From contig JAEWJB010000079.1 of NCBI GenBank assembly GCA_023386795.1, forward strand, positions 1 to 52,063: a stretch of DNA of 52,063 nucleotides, in the 5' to 3' direction. The notes under the pieces were generated by a model. It saw only the letters and a list, made by a program, of their open reading frames with translations. It was not told the DNA's origin and did not search any database. Origin of the DNA: Pseudomonadota bacterium. GTDB taxonomy: Bacteria > Pseudomonadota > Gammaproteobacteria > Xanthomonadales > Xanthomonadaceae. A program made the translations under genes and the position numbers. Shown piece by piece: positions 17,155 to 30,364 of this stretch (position 1 is its first letter; each line of letters opens with the position of its first letter).

Positions 17155-18044
17155 GTCGCCGCCAACGCGCGGCCGGCCTTGCTGCCGGTCTCGCGGCCAA
17201 GCAGGCCCGCCAGCCAGCGGCCGGTGGCCGCCAGCGAAGGGAGGTCGATGCCGGTGTCGATGCCCATGCCGTGCAGCATATACACCACATCCTCGCTGGC
17301 GACATTGCCGCTGGCGCCCCGGGCGTACGGGCAGCCGCCCGCGCCGGACACCGCACTGTCGACCACCCGCACGCCTTCTTCCAGGCAGGCGGCGATATTG
17401 GCCAGGGCCTGGCCGTAGGTGTCGTGGAAGTGGACGGCCAGGGCAGCCATCGGCACCTCGGCGGCGACCGCCGCGAGCATCCGCCGCGCCTTCAAGGGCG
17501 TGCCGACGCCGATGGTGTCGCCGAGCGAAATTTCATAGCAGCCAAGCGCGTGCAATCGACGGGCCACGTCGACCACCGCCGACACGGCCACTTCACCCTG
17601 GTAGGGGCAACCGAGCACGGTGGAAACGTAGCCGCGCACTTTCACCCCGTCGATGGCCGCGCGCGCGAGGATCGGCCGGAAGCGTTCGATCGACTCGTCG
17701 ATGCCGGCATTGGTATTGGCGCGGTTGAACGCTTCGGAGGCGGCGGTGAATACCGCCACTTCGGCCACCCCCGCGGCACGCGCACGCTCGTAACCCTGTT
17801 CGTTGGGCACCAGGACCGGGTAGGCGATGCCGGGGCGACGGTCGATGCCTGCGTAGACCTCGGCGGCGTCGGCCAGTTGCGGCACCCAGCGCGGGCTGAC
17901 GAAGCTGGTCGCCTCGATGGTGCGCAGTCCGGTGGCGGAAAGACGGTCGATCAACGCGATCTTGTCCGCCGTGGCGACGGCGGTCTTCTCGTTCTGCAGG
18001 CCATCGCGGGGGCCGACCTCGACCACGCGAACGAAATCATTCAT
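17151..18044 (-). CDS. mvaB: Hydroxymethylglutaryl-CoA lyase
   Basis: A 297-aa TIM-barrel lyase that splits HMG-CoA into acetyl-CoA and acetoacetate, the last step of leucine degradation. Family motifs are VEVGPRDGLQNE at the N-terminus, EATSFVSPRWVPQLAD, the metal-site VHFHDTYGQALAN, and the C-terminal active-site loop SGAGGCPYARGASGN containing the catalytic cysteine. It is followed directly, with a 4-bp overlap, by the PAS-GGDEF-EAL gene and preceded by the VOC and enoyl-CoA hydratase genes on the same strand. Only this part of a liu-type pathway is present in the window. Confidence 0.95.
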   Translation of the reverse strand: MNDFVRVVEVGPRDGLQNEKTAVATADKIALIDRLSATGLRTIEATSFVSPRWVPQLADAAEVYAGIDRRPGIAYPVLVPNEQGYERARAAGVAEVAVFTAASEAFNRANTNAGIDESIERFRPILARAAIDGVKVRGYVSTVLGCPYQGEVAVSAVVDVARRLHALGCYEISLGDTIGVGTPLKARRMLAAVAAEVPMAALAVHFHDTYGQALANIAACLEEGVRVVDSAVSGAGGCPYARGASGNVASEDVVYMLHGMGIDTGIDLPSLAATGRWLAGLLGRETGSKAGRALAAT

Positions 18045-18074
18045 TGCGGGCTCCTGTCCCTGGTGCCGGCCCGG

Positions 18075-18455
18075 TCACGGGCGATGGCAGACCGCCTCGA
18101 TGTTGTTGCCGTCCGGGTCCAGCACGAAGGCGCCATAGTAGTTCGGGTGGTAGTGCGGCCGCAGCCCGGGGGCGCCGTTGTCGCGGCCGCCGGCAGCCAG
18201 CGCCGCGGCATGGAAGGCATCGACCTGGGCGCGGGTGTCGGCGACGAAGGCGACATGGGTGCCGCCGCCCGCGTCCGCCTTCGTGCCGATCCAGAACAGC
18301 GGCTTGTCGCGGCCGAAGCCGGCGTGGTCGCCGGCGCCGGTCTGTTCGGCGGTCACCGACATCACCACCGTCATCTGCAGGGGAGCCAGGGCGGCTTTGT
18401 AAAACGCCAGGCTGGCGGCGAAATCGCGGCAGCCGATGCCTACGTGGTCGAGCAT
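18075..18455 (-). CDS. VOC (glyoxalase/bleomycin resistance) family protein
   Basis: A 126-aa single-domain vicinal-oxygen-chelate protein with the two beta-alpha-beta-beta-beta modules. It begins MLDHVGIGCRDF with the first metal-ligand His, and has GTHVAFVADTRAQVDAFH mid-protein and FVLDPDGNNIEAVCH with the C-terminal Glu. The specific substrate cannot be told from sequence; related proteins include methylmalonyl-CoA epimerase-like and lactoylglutathione lyase-like enzymes. It starts immediately after the liuC stop and lies in the same leftward operon. The partly overlapping frame on the same strand is Arg/Pro-rich and not a gene. Confidence 0.85.
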   Translation of the reverse strand: MLDHVGIGCRDFAASLAFYKAALAPLQMTVVMSVTAEQTGAGDHAGFGRDKPLFWIGTKADAGGGTHVAFVADTRAQVDAFHAAALAAGGRDNGAPGLRPHYHPNYYGAFVLDPDGNNIEAVCHRP

Positions 18456-19250
18456 TCAATCCTCCTGCGGCACCCAGGCCGGAGTACGTTTGTCGAGAAA
18501 GGCCGACAGGCCCTCCTGGCCTTCGGCCGACACCCGCAAGCGGGCGATCAGCGCGGCATTGTCATGGTCCAGGCGGTCGCGGTCGTGACAACCGGCGACC
18601 TCGCGCACCAGTACTTTCGCCGCACCCACGGCGTGCGGGCCGGCCGCCAGCAGCAGGCGCACCTGGCGGGCGATGGCCGCGTCCAGCTCGGCGGCCGGGA
18701 CGACCTGGTGAAGCAGACCCATGGCCTGCGCGGTGGCCGCGTCGAAGGTCTCGGCACTGGCGAACCACCGCCGCGCCTGGCGCGGCCCGATCGCGGCGAT
18801 CACGTACGGCGAGATCACCGCGGGGAGCAGGCCCAGGCGGCTTTCGGTCAGCCCGAAACGGGCCTGATCGCTGCCGATGGCGATGTCGCAGCAGGCCACC
18901 AGCCCGACGCCGCCGCCATAGGCCGCGCCATGGACGCGGGCGAGGGTGGGGCGCGGCAGCTCGTCCAACGTGCGCATCAGGCGCGCCAGGGCCTCGGCGT
19001 CGCGGCGGTTCTCCGCCTCGCTGGCGCGGGCCATGCCGCGCATCCACTGCAGGTCGGCCCCGGCCGAGAAAGACGCGCCCGCGCCGGCCAGCACCACCAG
19101 GCGCACGGCCGGGTCGCGGCCGGCCTGTTCCAGCGCGGCGGTGAGTTCGGCGATCAGCCGGGCATCGAAGGCGTTGTGCAGGGCCGGGCGCTGCAGGCAC
19201 AGCGTGCGCACCCCCGCCGCGTCTTCGATCGACAGTACCGCCTCGTGCAT
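18456..19250 (-). CDS. liuC: Enoyl-CoA hydratase, methylglutaconyl-CoA hydratase (LiuC) type
   Basis: A 264-aa crotonase-fold hydratase, probably converting 3-methylglutaconyl-CoA to HMG-CoA, the substrate of the lyase encoded two genes downstream. Visible features are RPALHNAFDARLI, the oxyanion-hole segment AGASFSAGADLQWM, and HGAAYGGGVGLVACCDIAI with the LTESRLGLLPAVISPYV block that carries the catalytic acid. ATG 19250 was chosen because AGGAG lies nine bases upstream; in-frame ATGs at 19280 and 19307 have no ribosome site. It is divergent from feoA. The substrate assignment rests on similarity to the LiuC branch plus the adjacent mvaB. Confidence 0.85.
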   Translation of the reverse strand: MHEAVLSIEDAAGVRTLCLQRPALHNAFDARLIAELTAALEQAGRDPAVRLVVLAGAGASFSAGADLQWMRGMARASEAENRRDAEALARLMRTLDELPRPTLARVHGAAYGGGVGLVACCDIAIGSDQARFGLTESRLGLLPAVISPYVIAAIGPRQARRWFASAETFDAATAQAMGLLHQVVPAAELDAAIARQVRLLLAAGPHAVGAAKVLVREVAGCHDRDRLDHDNAALIARLRVSAEGQEGLSAFLDKRTPAWVPQED

Positions 19251-19332
19251 GGCATCCCGCTCCTGGAACGATGCATCCATGATAACCAGCGGGGTGGGGA
19301 CGGCCATGACGCGGCGCGGCGCGTGGTACAGT

Positions 19333-19347
19333 TGAGAACCATTCCTA
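19333..19347. promoter_or_regulatory. Possible Fur box upstream of feoA
   Basis: TGAGAACCATTCCTA matches 10 of 15 positions of the 7-1-7 Fur consensus and sits 17 bases before the feoA start. Ferrous-iron uptake operons are commonly Fur-repressed, which makes the location meaningful. The right half-site is poorly conserved, so this is a moderate call. Confidence 0.45.
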
Positions 19348-19364
19348 TCCCCACAGGGCGTTCC

Positions 19365-19609
19365 GTGACGTTGTCCGATATGCCGCTGCACCAGCCTGCC
19401 CTCGTCGAGTCCGTGCAAGACCGCCACGCGAATGATGCGATCTCGCGTCGTCTGCGCGAGCTGGGCTTCGTCGCCGGGGAAGAGGTGAAGGTGGTGGCGG
19501 TCGGGCCGGTGGGTCGCGAACCGTTGCTCGTGCAGGTGGGCTATACGCGCTTTGCCTTGCGTCGCAGCGAAGCGGCGCGGGTGCAGGTGCAGGCGGACGG
19601 GGGCGTCGC

Positions 19610-19613
<4 letters not shown>
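19365..19613 (+). CDS. feoA: Ferrous iron transport protein FeoA
   Basis: An 82-aa SH3-like cytoplasmic protein that assists FeoB. The core RRLRELGFVAGEEVKVVAVG and the end FALRRSEAARVQV are typical FeoA. GTG 19365 gives MTLSDMPL, the usual xanthomonad FeoA start; the ATG five codons later is an alternative. Its stop overlaps the feoB start (ATGA). It is divergent from liuC, with a possible Fur site in between. Confidence 0.92.
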
Positions 19614-21469
<1,856 letters not shown>

Positions 21470-21471
21470 CC

Positions 21472-21714
21472 ATGGGCCTGTGGCTGCAGTATCTCGTCAT
21501 CGCGCTGGCCGCCGTGGTCAGCGCGGGCGTGGTGTGGAAGAAGCAGTTTCCGAACAGTTGGCGGCGCACCCGCTCGGCGCTGGCGCTGGCGCTGCTGCGG
21601 CGTTCCTCTCCGCTGGCACAGCGATGGGGGCGCCGGCTGGCGCCGCCGGCCAGCGGCAACGCAGGCGCCTGCGGGGGATGCGACAGCTGCGGGCCGACGC
21701 CACCGAAGCGCTGA
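21472..21714 (+). CDS. Small FeoB-linked membrane protein with C-terminal CxxC (DUF6587-like)
   Basis: An 80-aa protein with one N-terminal transmembrane helix (YLVIALAAVVSAGVVW), a basic stretch, and a Cys-rich tail GACGGCDSCG. Small proteins of this shape follow feoB in many Gammaproteobacteria that lack a classical winged-helix FeoC. The cysteines could bind iron or an Fe-S cluster, or act as redox sensors. It starts two bases after the feoB stop. The family name is my best match; the function is not established. Confidence 0.72.
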   Translation: MGLWLQYLVIALAAVVSAGVVWKKQFPNSWRRTRSALALALLRRSSPLAQRWGRRLAPPASGNAGACGGCDSCGPTPPKR

Positions 21715-21720
21715 ATCCCC

Positions 21721-22482
21721 TCAATCCCGCACCAACCCGCCGTCCACCACCAGGTTCTGGCCGGTGACCGCCCGCGACCACGGCGAGGCAAAGAACAGCA
21801 CTGCATCGGCGAACTCGGCCGGCGTGGTGACGCTGCGCAGCGGCGTGGCCGAGGCGATGTAATCGAACACCGCTTCGGGCGTGGCGGCGCTGGCATCCGT
21901 GGTGCGCAGCAGGCCTCCGGAGACCATGTTCACCGTGATGCCGTCCGGACCCAGGTCGCCGGCCAGCGTGCGCGTCAGCGAGAGCAGCGCGGCCTTGGCG
22001 GCGGTGTAGTCGTGGTAGGGCACCACGGGGTTCTGGAACAGGTTGGTGCCCACGTTCACCACGCGGCCGAAGTGCTGCGCGCGCATGCCGGGCAGGGCGG
22101 CCTGCACGGTGTTGAGTGCGCCTCGCACGCTGCCTTCGAACTGGGCGGCGAAGTCACTCCAGCCGATGCTGTCGGGGCGCGCGCGGGCGTCGCCGTTGAA
22201 GGAGAAGTCGGCCAGCGCATTGTTGACGACGGTGCTCACCGGGCGGCCGAAATGCGCCTGTGCGCGGGAAAGCATGCCTTGCACGGCGTCCGGGTCGGTC
22301 ACGTCGGCGGCGAGCGCAAGCGCCTTGGCGCCGAGTTCGCCGGCCAGCGTTTCGGCGGCTTGTTGGCTGCGGCGGTAATTGATCACTACCTGCGCACCCT
22401 GGGCGACGAATGCGCGCGCGATGGCCTGCCCGAGGCCGCGGCCCGCACCGGTGACGAGGACGAGTTGTTCGTTGAGCTGCAT
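21721..22482 (-). CDS. SDR family oxidoreductase (FabG-like)
   Basis: A 253-aa classical SDR: cofactor motif TGAGRGLG, VVNNA with Asn in the NNAG-like position (here NNAL), the catalytic YTAAK (about residues 159-163), and the C-terminal TGQNLVVDGGLVRD. It is usually annotated as a 3-oxoacyl-ACP reductase in related genomes. The presence of fabG elsewhere cannot be judged here, so the physiological substrate is open. It is convergent with the Feo-linked small gene, with only 6 bp between stops, and about 290 bp from the divergent MOSC gene. Confidence 0.85.
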   Translation of the reverse strand: MQLNEQLVLVTGAGRGLGQAIARAFVAQGAQVVINYRRSQQAAETLAGELGAKALALAADVTDPDAVQGMLSRAQAHFGRPVSTVVNNALADFSFNGDARARPDSIGWSDFAAQFEGSVRGALNTVQAALPGMRAQHFGRVVNVGTNLFQNPVVPYHDYTAAKAALLSLTRTLAGDLGPDGITVNMVSGGLLRTTDASAATPEAVFDYIASATPLRSVTTPAEFADAVLFFASPWSRAVTGQNLVVDGGLVRD

Positions 22483-22775
22483 GGAGGTGATCCGAGGGGG
22501 ACGCCACAGCTTAAGGGCTTTTCCCGGCGATGTTCCGCAGCGGGGACGCGCGTCCTAAGCGCGGTACGATCATGCGCTCGCCGAGCAGACGACAAGACGC
22601 CGTGCGAGATGCTGACGCCGGATTTCGCGCAGGTGACGCGCTATCGCGCAGACACAGCGAAGGCACCACGCTCGTCGGCCCGGCGCCGCTGCAGGCACGT
22701 TGGCGTGATGTCCGAATCACCGGCGCGATGGCTGCCGGGGTCGCATAATCACCCCAGGAAAGGCGGGAGGTGGCG

Positions 22776-23465
22776 GTGGACGTACGGATCGAACAGGTGC
22801 GCGTTGGCAAGGTCGTGGATTTCACCCGGCCCGGCAGCCGCAGCGCGATCGACAAGCGCCTGGTGGACGGGCCGGTCCAGGTGGGCGAACTCGGCCTGGC
22901 CGGCGACGAGCAGGGCGACCGGCGCGTGCATGGCGGCCCGGACAAGGCGGTCCACCATTATCCGCGCGATCATTACGCCGCGTGGCGCGAGGCGCTGGGC
23001 GAGCATCCGTTGCTCGCCGCAGGCGGGGCGTTCGGCGAGAACCTCTCCAGCACCGGCCTGACCGAGGCCGATGTCTGCCTGGGCGATCGCTTCACCCTCG
23101 GCACCGCGCTGGTGGAGGTGTCGCAGCTGCGGCAGCCGTGCTGGAAGCTCTCCGACCGCTTCGGCGTGCCGGACATGGCGCGGCGTGTACAGGACACCGG
23201 GCGCACCGGCTGGTACTACCGGGTACTGGCGCCGGGGCAGGTGGCGGCGGGCGATGTCCTGGCGCTGGAGGAGCGGCCGTATCCGCATTGGCCGCTGGTG
23301 CGATTGGCGGAGCTGCTGTACCGCCGCGGCATCGAGCCGGCCCTATTGGAGGAGGTGCTGCGGCTTCCGCTGGTGCCCTCGTGGCGCACGCTGTTCGAGC
23401 GTCGCCTGGCACAGGGGCAGGTGGAGAACTGGGACAAGCGCCTGCATGGCGCAGCGCCGGGCTGA
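22776..23465 (+). CDS. MOSC domain protein, YiiM-like
   Basis: A 229-aa MOSC protein related to E. coli YiiM, which reduces N-hydroxylated base analogues using the molybdenum cofactor. It has AIDKRLVDGPVQVG near the start, GDRRVHGGPDKAVHHYP, FGENLSS, and the conserved Cys in SQLRQPCWKL, the Moco-binding cysteine. A C-terminal YiiM-like extension follows. GTG 22776 has GGGAGG five bases upstream; GTG 22770, two codons earlier, overlaps that ribosome site and is less likely. The 290-bp region before it shows no gene that I can support. Confidence 0.85.
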   Translation: MDVRIEQVRVGKVVDFTRPGSRSAIDKRLVDGPVQVGELGLAGDEQGDRRVHGGPDKAVHHYPRDHYAAWREALGEHPLLAAGGAFGENLSSTGLTEADVCLGDRFTLGTALVEVSQLRQPCWKLSDRFGVPDMARRVQDTGRTGWYYRVLAPGQVAAGDVLALEERPYPHWPLVRLAELLYRRGIEPALLEEVLRLPLVPSWRTLFERRLAQGQVENWDKRLHGAAPG

Positions 23466-23553
23466 GCGTCGCCGCCGGAAGAAGGCAGGGGCGCTGGCGC
23501 ATGCGGACCTCGCAGCTCTTCCCAGCTTCGATCGCAGCGGCTAGCCTGCGCCC

Positions 23554-24276
23554 ATGAATACGCCGACCGCCCCCCTCAAGTTGCTGATCCACGGTGCCTC
23601 CGGGCGCATGGGCCAGGCCCTGCTGCGACTGGCCGCCGAAGACGCCGCACTGAACGTGGTGGCCGCCGTGGTCGGGCGGGCGCCCTCGCAACGGGTGGTC
23701 GATGGCGTGCCGCATTTCGCGGCGAGTGAGCTGGCAGGCGCGCCGGCGTTCGACGTAGCGGTGGATTTCAGCCTCCCGCAAGGCTTCTCTCCTTTGCTGG
23801 CGCTGTGCGTGCAGCGCAAGGTGGCGCTGGTGTCCGGCACGACCGGGCTGGCGGCCGAGCAGCGCGAAGCGCTGGCGCAGGCGGCCACGCAGATCCCGCT
23901 GGTGTGGGCATCCAACTTCAGCCTGGGCGTGGCGGTGCTGGCCGATCTGGTCGAACGCGCTGCTGGCACGCTGCCCGGCTGGGATTGCGACATCGTCGAA
24001 TCGCACCACATCCACAAGCAGGATGCCCCCTCGGGCACGGCGCTCACGCTGGGCGAGGCCGCCACCGGCAGTGGCGCGCAACCGCGCTATGCCAGCCTGC
24101 GCGCAGGCGACATCGTCGGCGAGCACCTGGTCCAGTTCACCGGCCTGGGCGAGCGCATCGAGCTGGTGCACCGCGCGACCAACCGCGACATCTTCGCCCG
24201 TGGCGCGCTGCATGCGGCCAAGCGCCTGCACGGGCGCGCGCCGGGGCTGTATCGCGTGCGCGATCTGCTTGGCTGA
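23554..24276 (+). CDS. dapB: 4-hydroxy-tetrahydrodipicolinate reductase
   Basis: A 240-aa NAD(P)H-dependent reductase of lysine/diaminopimelate synthesis. It has the N-terminal Rossmann motif HGASGRMGQALLRL, SGTTG, and the catalytic/substrate block ESHHIHKQDAPSGTA with the catalytic His and Lys. It is somewhat shorter than E. coli DapB (273 aa), mainly in surface loops, and the C-terminal RATNRDIFARGALHAA is conserved. It is followed by about 190 bp containing the carAB promoter, so the two are probably separate units. Confidence 0.95.
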   Translation: MNTPTAPLKLLIHGASGRMGQALLRLAAEDAALNVVAAVVGRAPSQRVVDGVPHFAASELAGAPAFDVAVDFSLPQGFSPLLALCVQRKVALVSGTTGLAAEQREALAQAATQIPLVWASNFSLGVAVLADLVERAAGTLPGWDCDIVESHHIHKQDAPSGTALTLGEAATGSGAQPRYASLRAGDIVGEHLVQFTGLGERIELVHRATNRDIFARGALHAAKRLHGRAPGLYRVRDLLG

Positions 24277-24325
24277 ACGCAGCGCACGGAACGCCATGAT
24301 GGAATAGCGGCATTCCGTATTCACA

Positions 24326-24355
24326 CTGGCAGTGCCGGGCGCTTGCCGCTACAAT
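24326..24355 (+). promoter_or_regulatory. Predicted sigma-70 promoter for carAB
   Basis: CTGGCA, an 18-base spacer and TACAAT, 115 bases before the carA GTG. The -10 box is one mismatch from consensus and the -35 matches four of six. A leader of about 110 bases would result, with room for pyrimidine or arginine control, though no clear operator was recognised. Confidence 0.5.
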
Positions 24356-24470
24356 TCCCGCTTGCCCGAACCTAGCGTCGGACCGGTCCCCAGCACCGCG
24401 TCCGCGCTTTGCTGCAACCGGATTTTGGCCGGTGCATCTCGGAGTCCCCCGCAGCCACAGCGAGATTCCC

Positions 24471-25601
24471 GTGACCCAACCCGCAATCCTTGTCCTCGAA
24501 GACGGCACCGTGTTCGAGGGTGAATCCGTAGGCGCCCCCGGGCTGTCGGTCGGCGAAGTGGTGTTCAACACCGCCATGACCGGCTACCAGGAGGTCGTCA
24601 CCGACCCGTCCTACGCCCGCCAGCTGGTCACGCTGACCTACCCGCATATCGGCAACACCGGTTTCACCGACCAGGACGACGAGGCCCGCAAGGTCTGGTC
24701 GGCCGGCCTGATCGTGCGCGACGTGCCGCGCCGCCCGAGCAACTGGCGCAGCCAGGCCTCGCTGCCGCAATGGCTGCAGGCACGCGGCGTGGTGGCCATC
24801 TCCGGCATCGACACCCGCAAGCTCACCCGCATCCTGCGCGAGAAGGGCGCCCAGAACGGCGCGCTGATGGCCGGCAACGACATCGACGTCGACAAGGCCC
24901 TGGAAGCGGCGCGCAAGTTCCCGGGGCTGAAGGGCATGGACCTGGCCAAGGTGGTCAGCACCGACAAGGCCTACCCGTGGACCGAGGGCCAGCTGGACCT
25001 GGACCGCAATGAATTCGTCAGCGCGGCGCCGAAGTACAAGGTCGTGGCCTACGACTACGGCGTGAAGCTCAACATCCTGCGCATGCTCGCCGAGCGCGGC
25101 TGCGAGGTCACCGTGGTGCCGGCGCAGACCCCGGCCACCGAGGTGCTGGCGATGAACCCGGACGGCGTGTTCCTCAGCAACGGCCCGGGCGACCCGGAAC
25201 CGTGCGATTACGCCATCGCCGCGATCAAGGAATTCGTGGCGCGCAAGGTGCCGACCTTCGGCATCTGCCTGGGCCACCAGCTGCTGGCGCTGGCCGCCGG
25301 CGCGAAGACCGTGAAGATGGGCCACGGCCACCACGGTGCCAACCACCCGGTGCAGGACCTGGACGATGGGCGGGTGATGATCACCTCGCAGAACCACGGT
25401 TTCGCGGTGGACGAGGCGACCTTGCCGGCCAATGTGCGGGTGACGCACCGTTCGCTGTTCGACGGCACCAACCAGGGCATTGCCCTGACCGACGCGCCGG
25501 CCTTCAGCTTCCAGGGCCACCCGGAAGCCTCGCCGGGCCCACGCGACGTGGCGCCGCTGTTCGACCGCTTCATCGCGCTGATCGGCGAGCACAAGGCGTG
25601 A
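24471..25601 (+). CDS. carA: Carbamoyl-phosphate synthase small subunit
   Basis: A 376-aa glutaminase subunit that feeds ammonia to CarB for arginine and pyrimidine synthesis. The N-terminal CPSase_sm_chain domain has DGTVFEGES and FNTAMTGYQEVVTDPSY. The C-terminal class I glutamine amidotransferase domain has the nucleophile Cys in FGICLGHQLLALA and the His/Glu pair in FQGHPEASPGP. GTG 24471 gives MTQPAILVLEDG, the family-normal start; upstream codons in the same frame have no counterpart. It is followed by carB after 123 bp. Confidence 0.97.
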   Translation: MTQPAILVLEDGTVFEGESVGAPGLSVGEVVFNTAMTGYQEVVTDPSYARQLVTLTYPHIGNTGFTDQDDEARKVWSAGLIVRDVPRRPSNWRSQASLPQWLQARGVVAISGIDTRKLTRILREKGAQNGALMAGNDIDVDKALEAARKFPGLKGMDLAKVVSTDKAYPWTEGQLDLDRNEFVSAAPKYKVVAYDYGVKLNILRMLAERGCEVTVVPAQTPATEVLAMNPDGVFLSNGPGDPEPCDYAIAAIKEFVARKVPTFGICLGHQLLALAAGAKTVKMGHGHHGANHPVQDLDDGRVMITSQNHGFAVDEATLPANVRVTHRSLFDGTNQGIALTDAPAFSFQGHPEASPGPRDVAPLFDRFIALIGEHKA

Positions 25602-25724
25602 GCGGCGGCCGGCGCGCGCATGGCGCCCGCCGGTCCCCATCCCCCGTGCACCGTCCGCTGCTCTCCACCGATCCATCCTGACAGGCGGCCGCCGCCCCGC
25701 GACCGCCCAGATCTCGAGAAGAAA

Positions 25725-28963
<3,239 letters not shown>

Positions 28964-28967
<4 letters not shown>

Positions 28968-29440
28968 GAGCCCCCATCACCGCCAAGGGCGCGCAGCGTT
29001 TGCGCGAGGAGCTCGACCACCTGAAGTCGGTCAAGCGCCCGAAGGTGATCACCGCCATCGCCGAGGCCCGCGAGCACGGCGATCTCAAGGAGAACGCCGA
29101 GTACCACGCCGCGCGCGAGGAGCAGGGCTTCATCGAAGGCCGCATCAAGCAGCTGGAGGGTGAGCTGTCCCACGCCGAGGTGATCGACGTGACCAAGCTC
29201 GGCGCCGGCAGCAAGATCGTGTTCGGTGCCACCGTCACGCTGGCCGACGTGGAGACCGACGAGGAGAAGCGCTACCAGATCGTGGGTGACCTGGAGGCGG
29301 ACATCAAGCAGGGCCTGATCGCGATTTCCTCGCCGCTGGCGCGGGCGCTGATCGGCAAGCTGGAAGGCGACAGCGTCACCATCGACGCGCCCGCCGGCCA
29401 GCGCGAGTACGAAGTGGTCAGCGTCGCCTACCTCGCCTGA
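28964..29440 (+). CDS. greA: Transcription elongation factor GreA
   Basis: A 158-aa GreA of standard length. It has an N-terminal antiparallel coiled coil with the acidic tip region EHGDLKENAEYHAAREEQGF and a C-terminal FKBP-like domain ending SVAYLA-type. It rescues backtracked RNA polymerase by stimulating transcript cleavage. The start overlaps the carB stop by 4 bp, and rpfE starts 3 bp after its stop, so greA lies inside a carAB-to-recJ transcription unit. Confidence 0.96.
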
Positions 29441-29443
29441 TCC

Positions 29444-30364
29444 ATGGCCACGGCGACCCTGCTGTTGCCGGACCGCGGCCGCCTGCCGGGCACGCTGGCG
29501 GCCGACCCCGTCGCCCGGGCGCTGTCGCGGGCCGACCGGCGCAGCGTCGAAGCGGGTGAACGCGCGCAGCTGCTTCGCCACTTCCGGATCGAACCGGCCA
29601 CCTGGCCGGTGGCGGCTTTGACGCGCCAACTCGACGCCGGTGATGCCGCCGGTGCCACCTGGCTGCGGGCCGATCCGGCCTATGTAGTGCCGGACATGCA
29701 TGGCGCCAGGATGATGGCCCACGGTGAATCGCTGGGCCTGGAGGCCGCCGATGCCGCCGCCTTGCTGCCGGACCTGCGACCGCTGTTCGCCGACGCCGGC
29801 TTCGTGCTGGATGCGCCGGACCCGTCGCGTTGGTACCTGCGGCTTTCCCCGCAGGCCGAGCTCCCCGATTTCGCCGAGCCCGACGATGCATTGGGCGATG
29901 ACCTGTTCGCCCATCTGCCGCAGGGCGAGGGCGCCCGCCGCTGGCGCGCGCTGCTGACCGAATCGCAGGTGTTGCTGCACCAGCATGCCTGGAACCGCCA
30001 GCGTATCGCGCGCGGCAAACCGGCGATCAATTCGCTGTGGTTCTGGGGCGGTGGACGCTTGCCCGATGCGGTGCGATCGCCCTACGGCCAGGTCCGCAGC
30101 CGCGAATCCCTGTTGCGCGCGTTGGCCAAGGCAGCCGGCGTGGCGGTGGATGCGGACGGCGAAGTCGATGCGTTGGTGGACCTGCGCCACCTGCGTTCTC
30201 TGCAACAGTTCACCGACGATGTGGTGCAGCCGTTGCTGCAGGCCATGCAGCGCGGCGAACTCGGCCACCTGACGCTCGATTTCCAGGACGGCACGGCGCT
30301 GACGCTCGCGCCTTCGCAGCGCTGGCGCTTCTGGCGCCGCCCGTGGACCGGCCTGGCTGGATGA
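29444..30364 (+). CDS. rpfE: RpfE-type regulatory protein (phosphoglycerate-mutase-like)
   Basis: A 306-aa cytoplasmic protein of the xanthomonad RpfE family, often auto-annotated as phosphoglycerate mutase. Recognisable blocks are ATLLLPDRGRLPG, WPVAALTRQLDAGDAAGATW, LRADPAYVVPD and NSLWFWGGGRLP. The name comes from the Xanthomonas rpf locus, where rpfE lies beside recJ, as here; its biochemical role is unresolved and no canonical mutase catalytic motif is visible. It starts 3 bp after greA and its stop overlaps the recJ start. Confidence 0.82.
   Translation: MATATLLLPDRGRLPGTLAADPVARALSRADRRSVEAGERAQLLRHFRIEPATWPVAALTRQLDAGDAAGATWLRADPAYVVPDMHGARMMAHGESLGLEAADAAALLPDLRPLFADAGFVLDAPDPSRWYLRLSPQAELPDFAEPDDALGDDLFAHLPQGEGARRWRALLTESQVLLHQHAWNRQRIARGKPAINSLWFWGGGRLPDAVRSPYGQVRSRESLLRALAKAAGVAVDADGEVDALVDLRHLRSLQQFTDDVVQPLLQAMQRGELGHLTLDFQDGTALTLAPSQRWRFWRRPWTGLAG

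Noticed and set aside
13336..17418. 1360-aa rightward frame opposite yeiP, the SDR, the GGDEF-EAL gene and mvaB
   Set aside because: High-GC antisense artefact, His/Arg/Gln-rich; the minus-strand genes carry clear domains.
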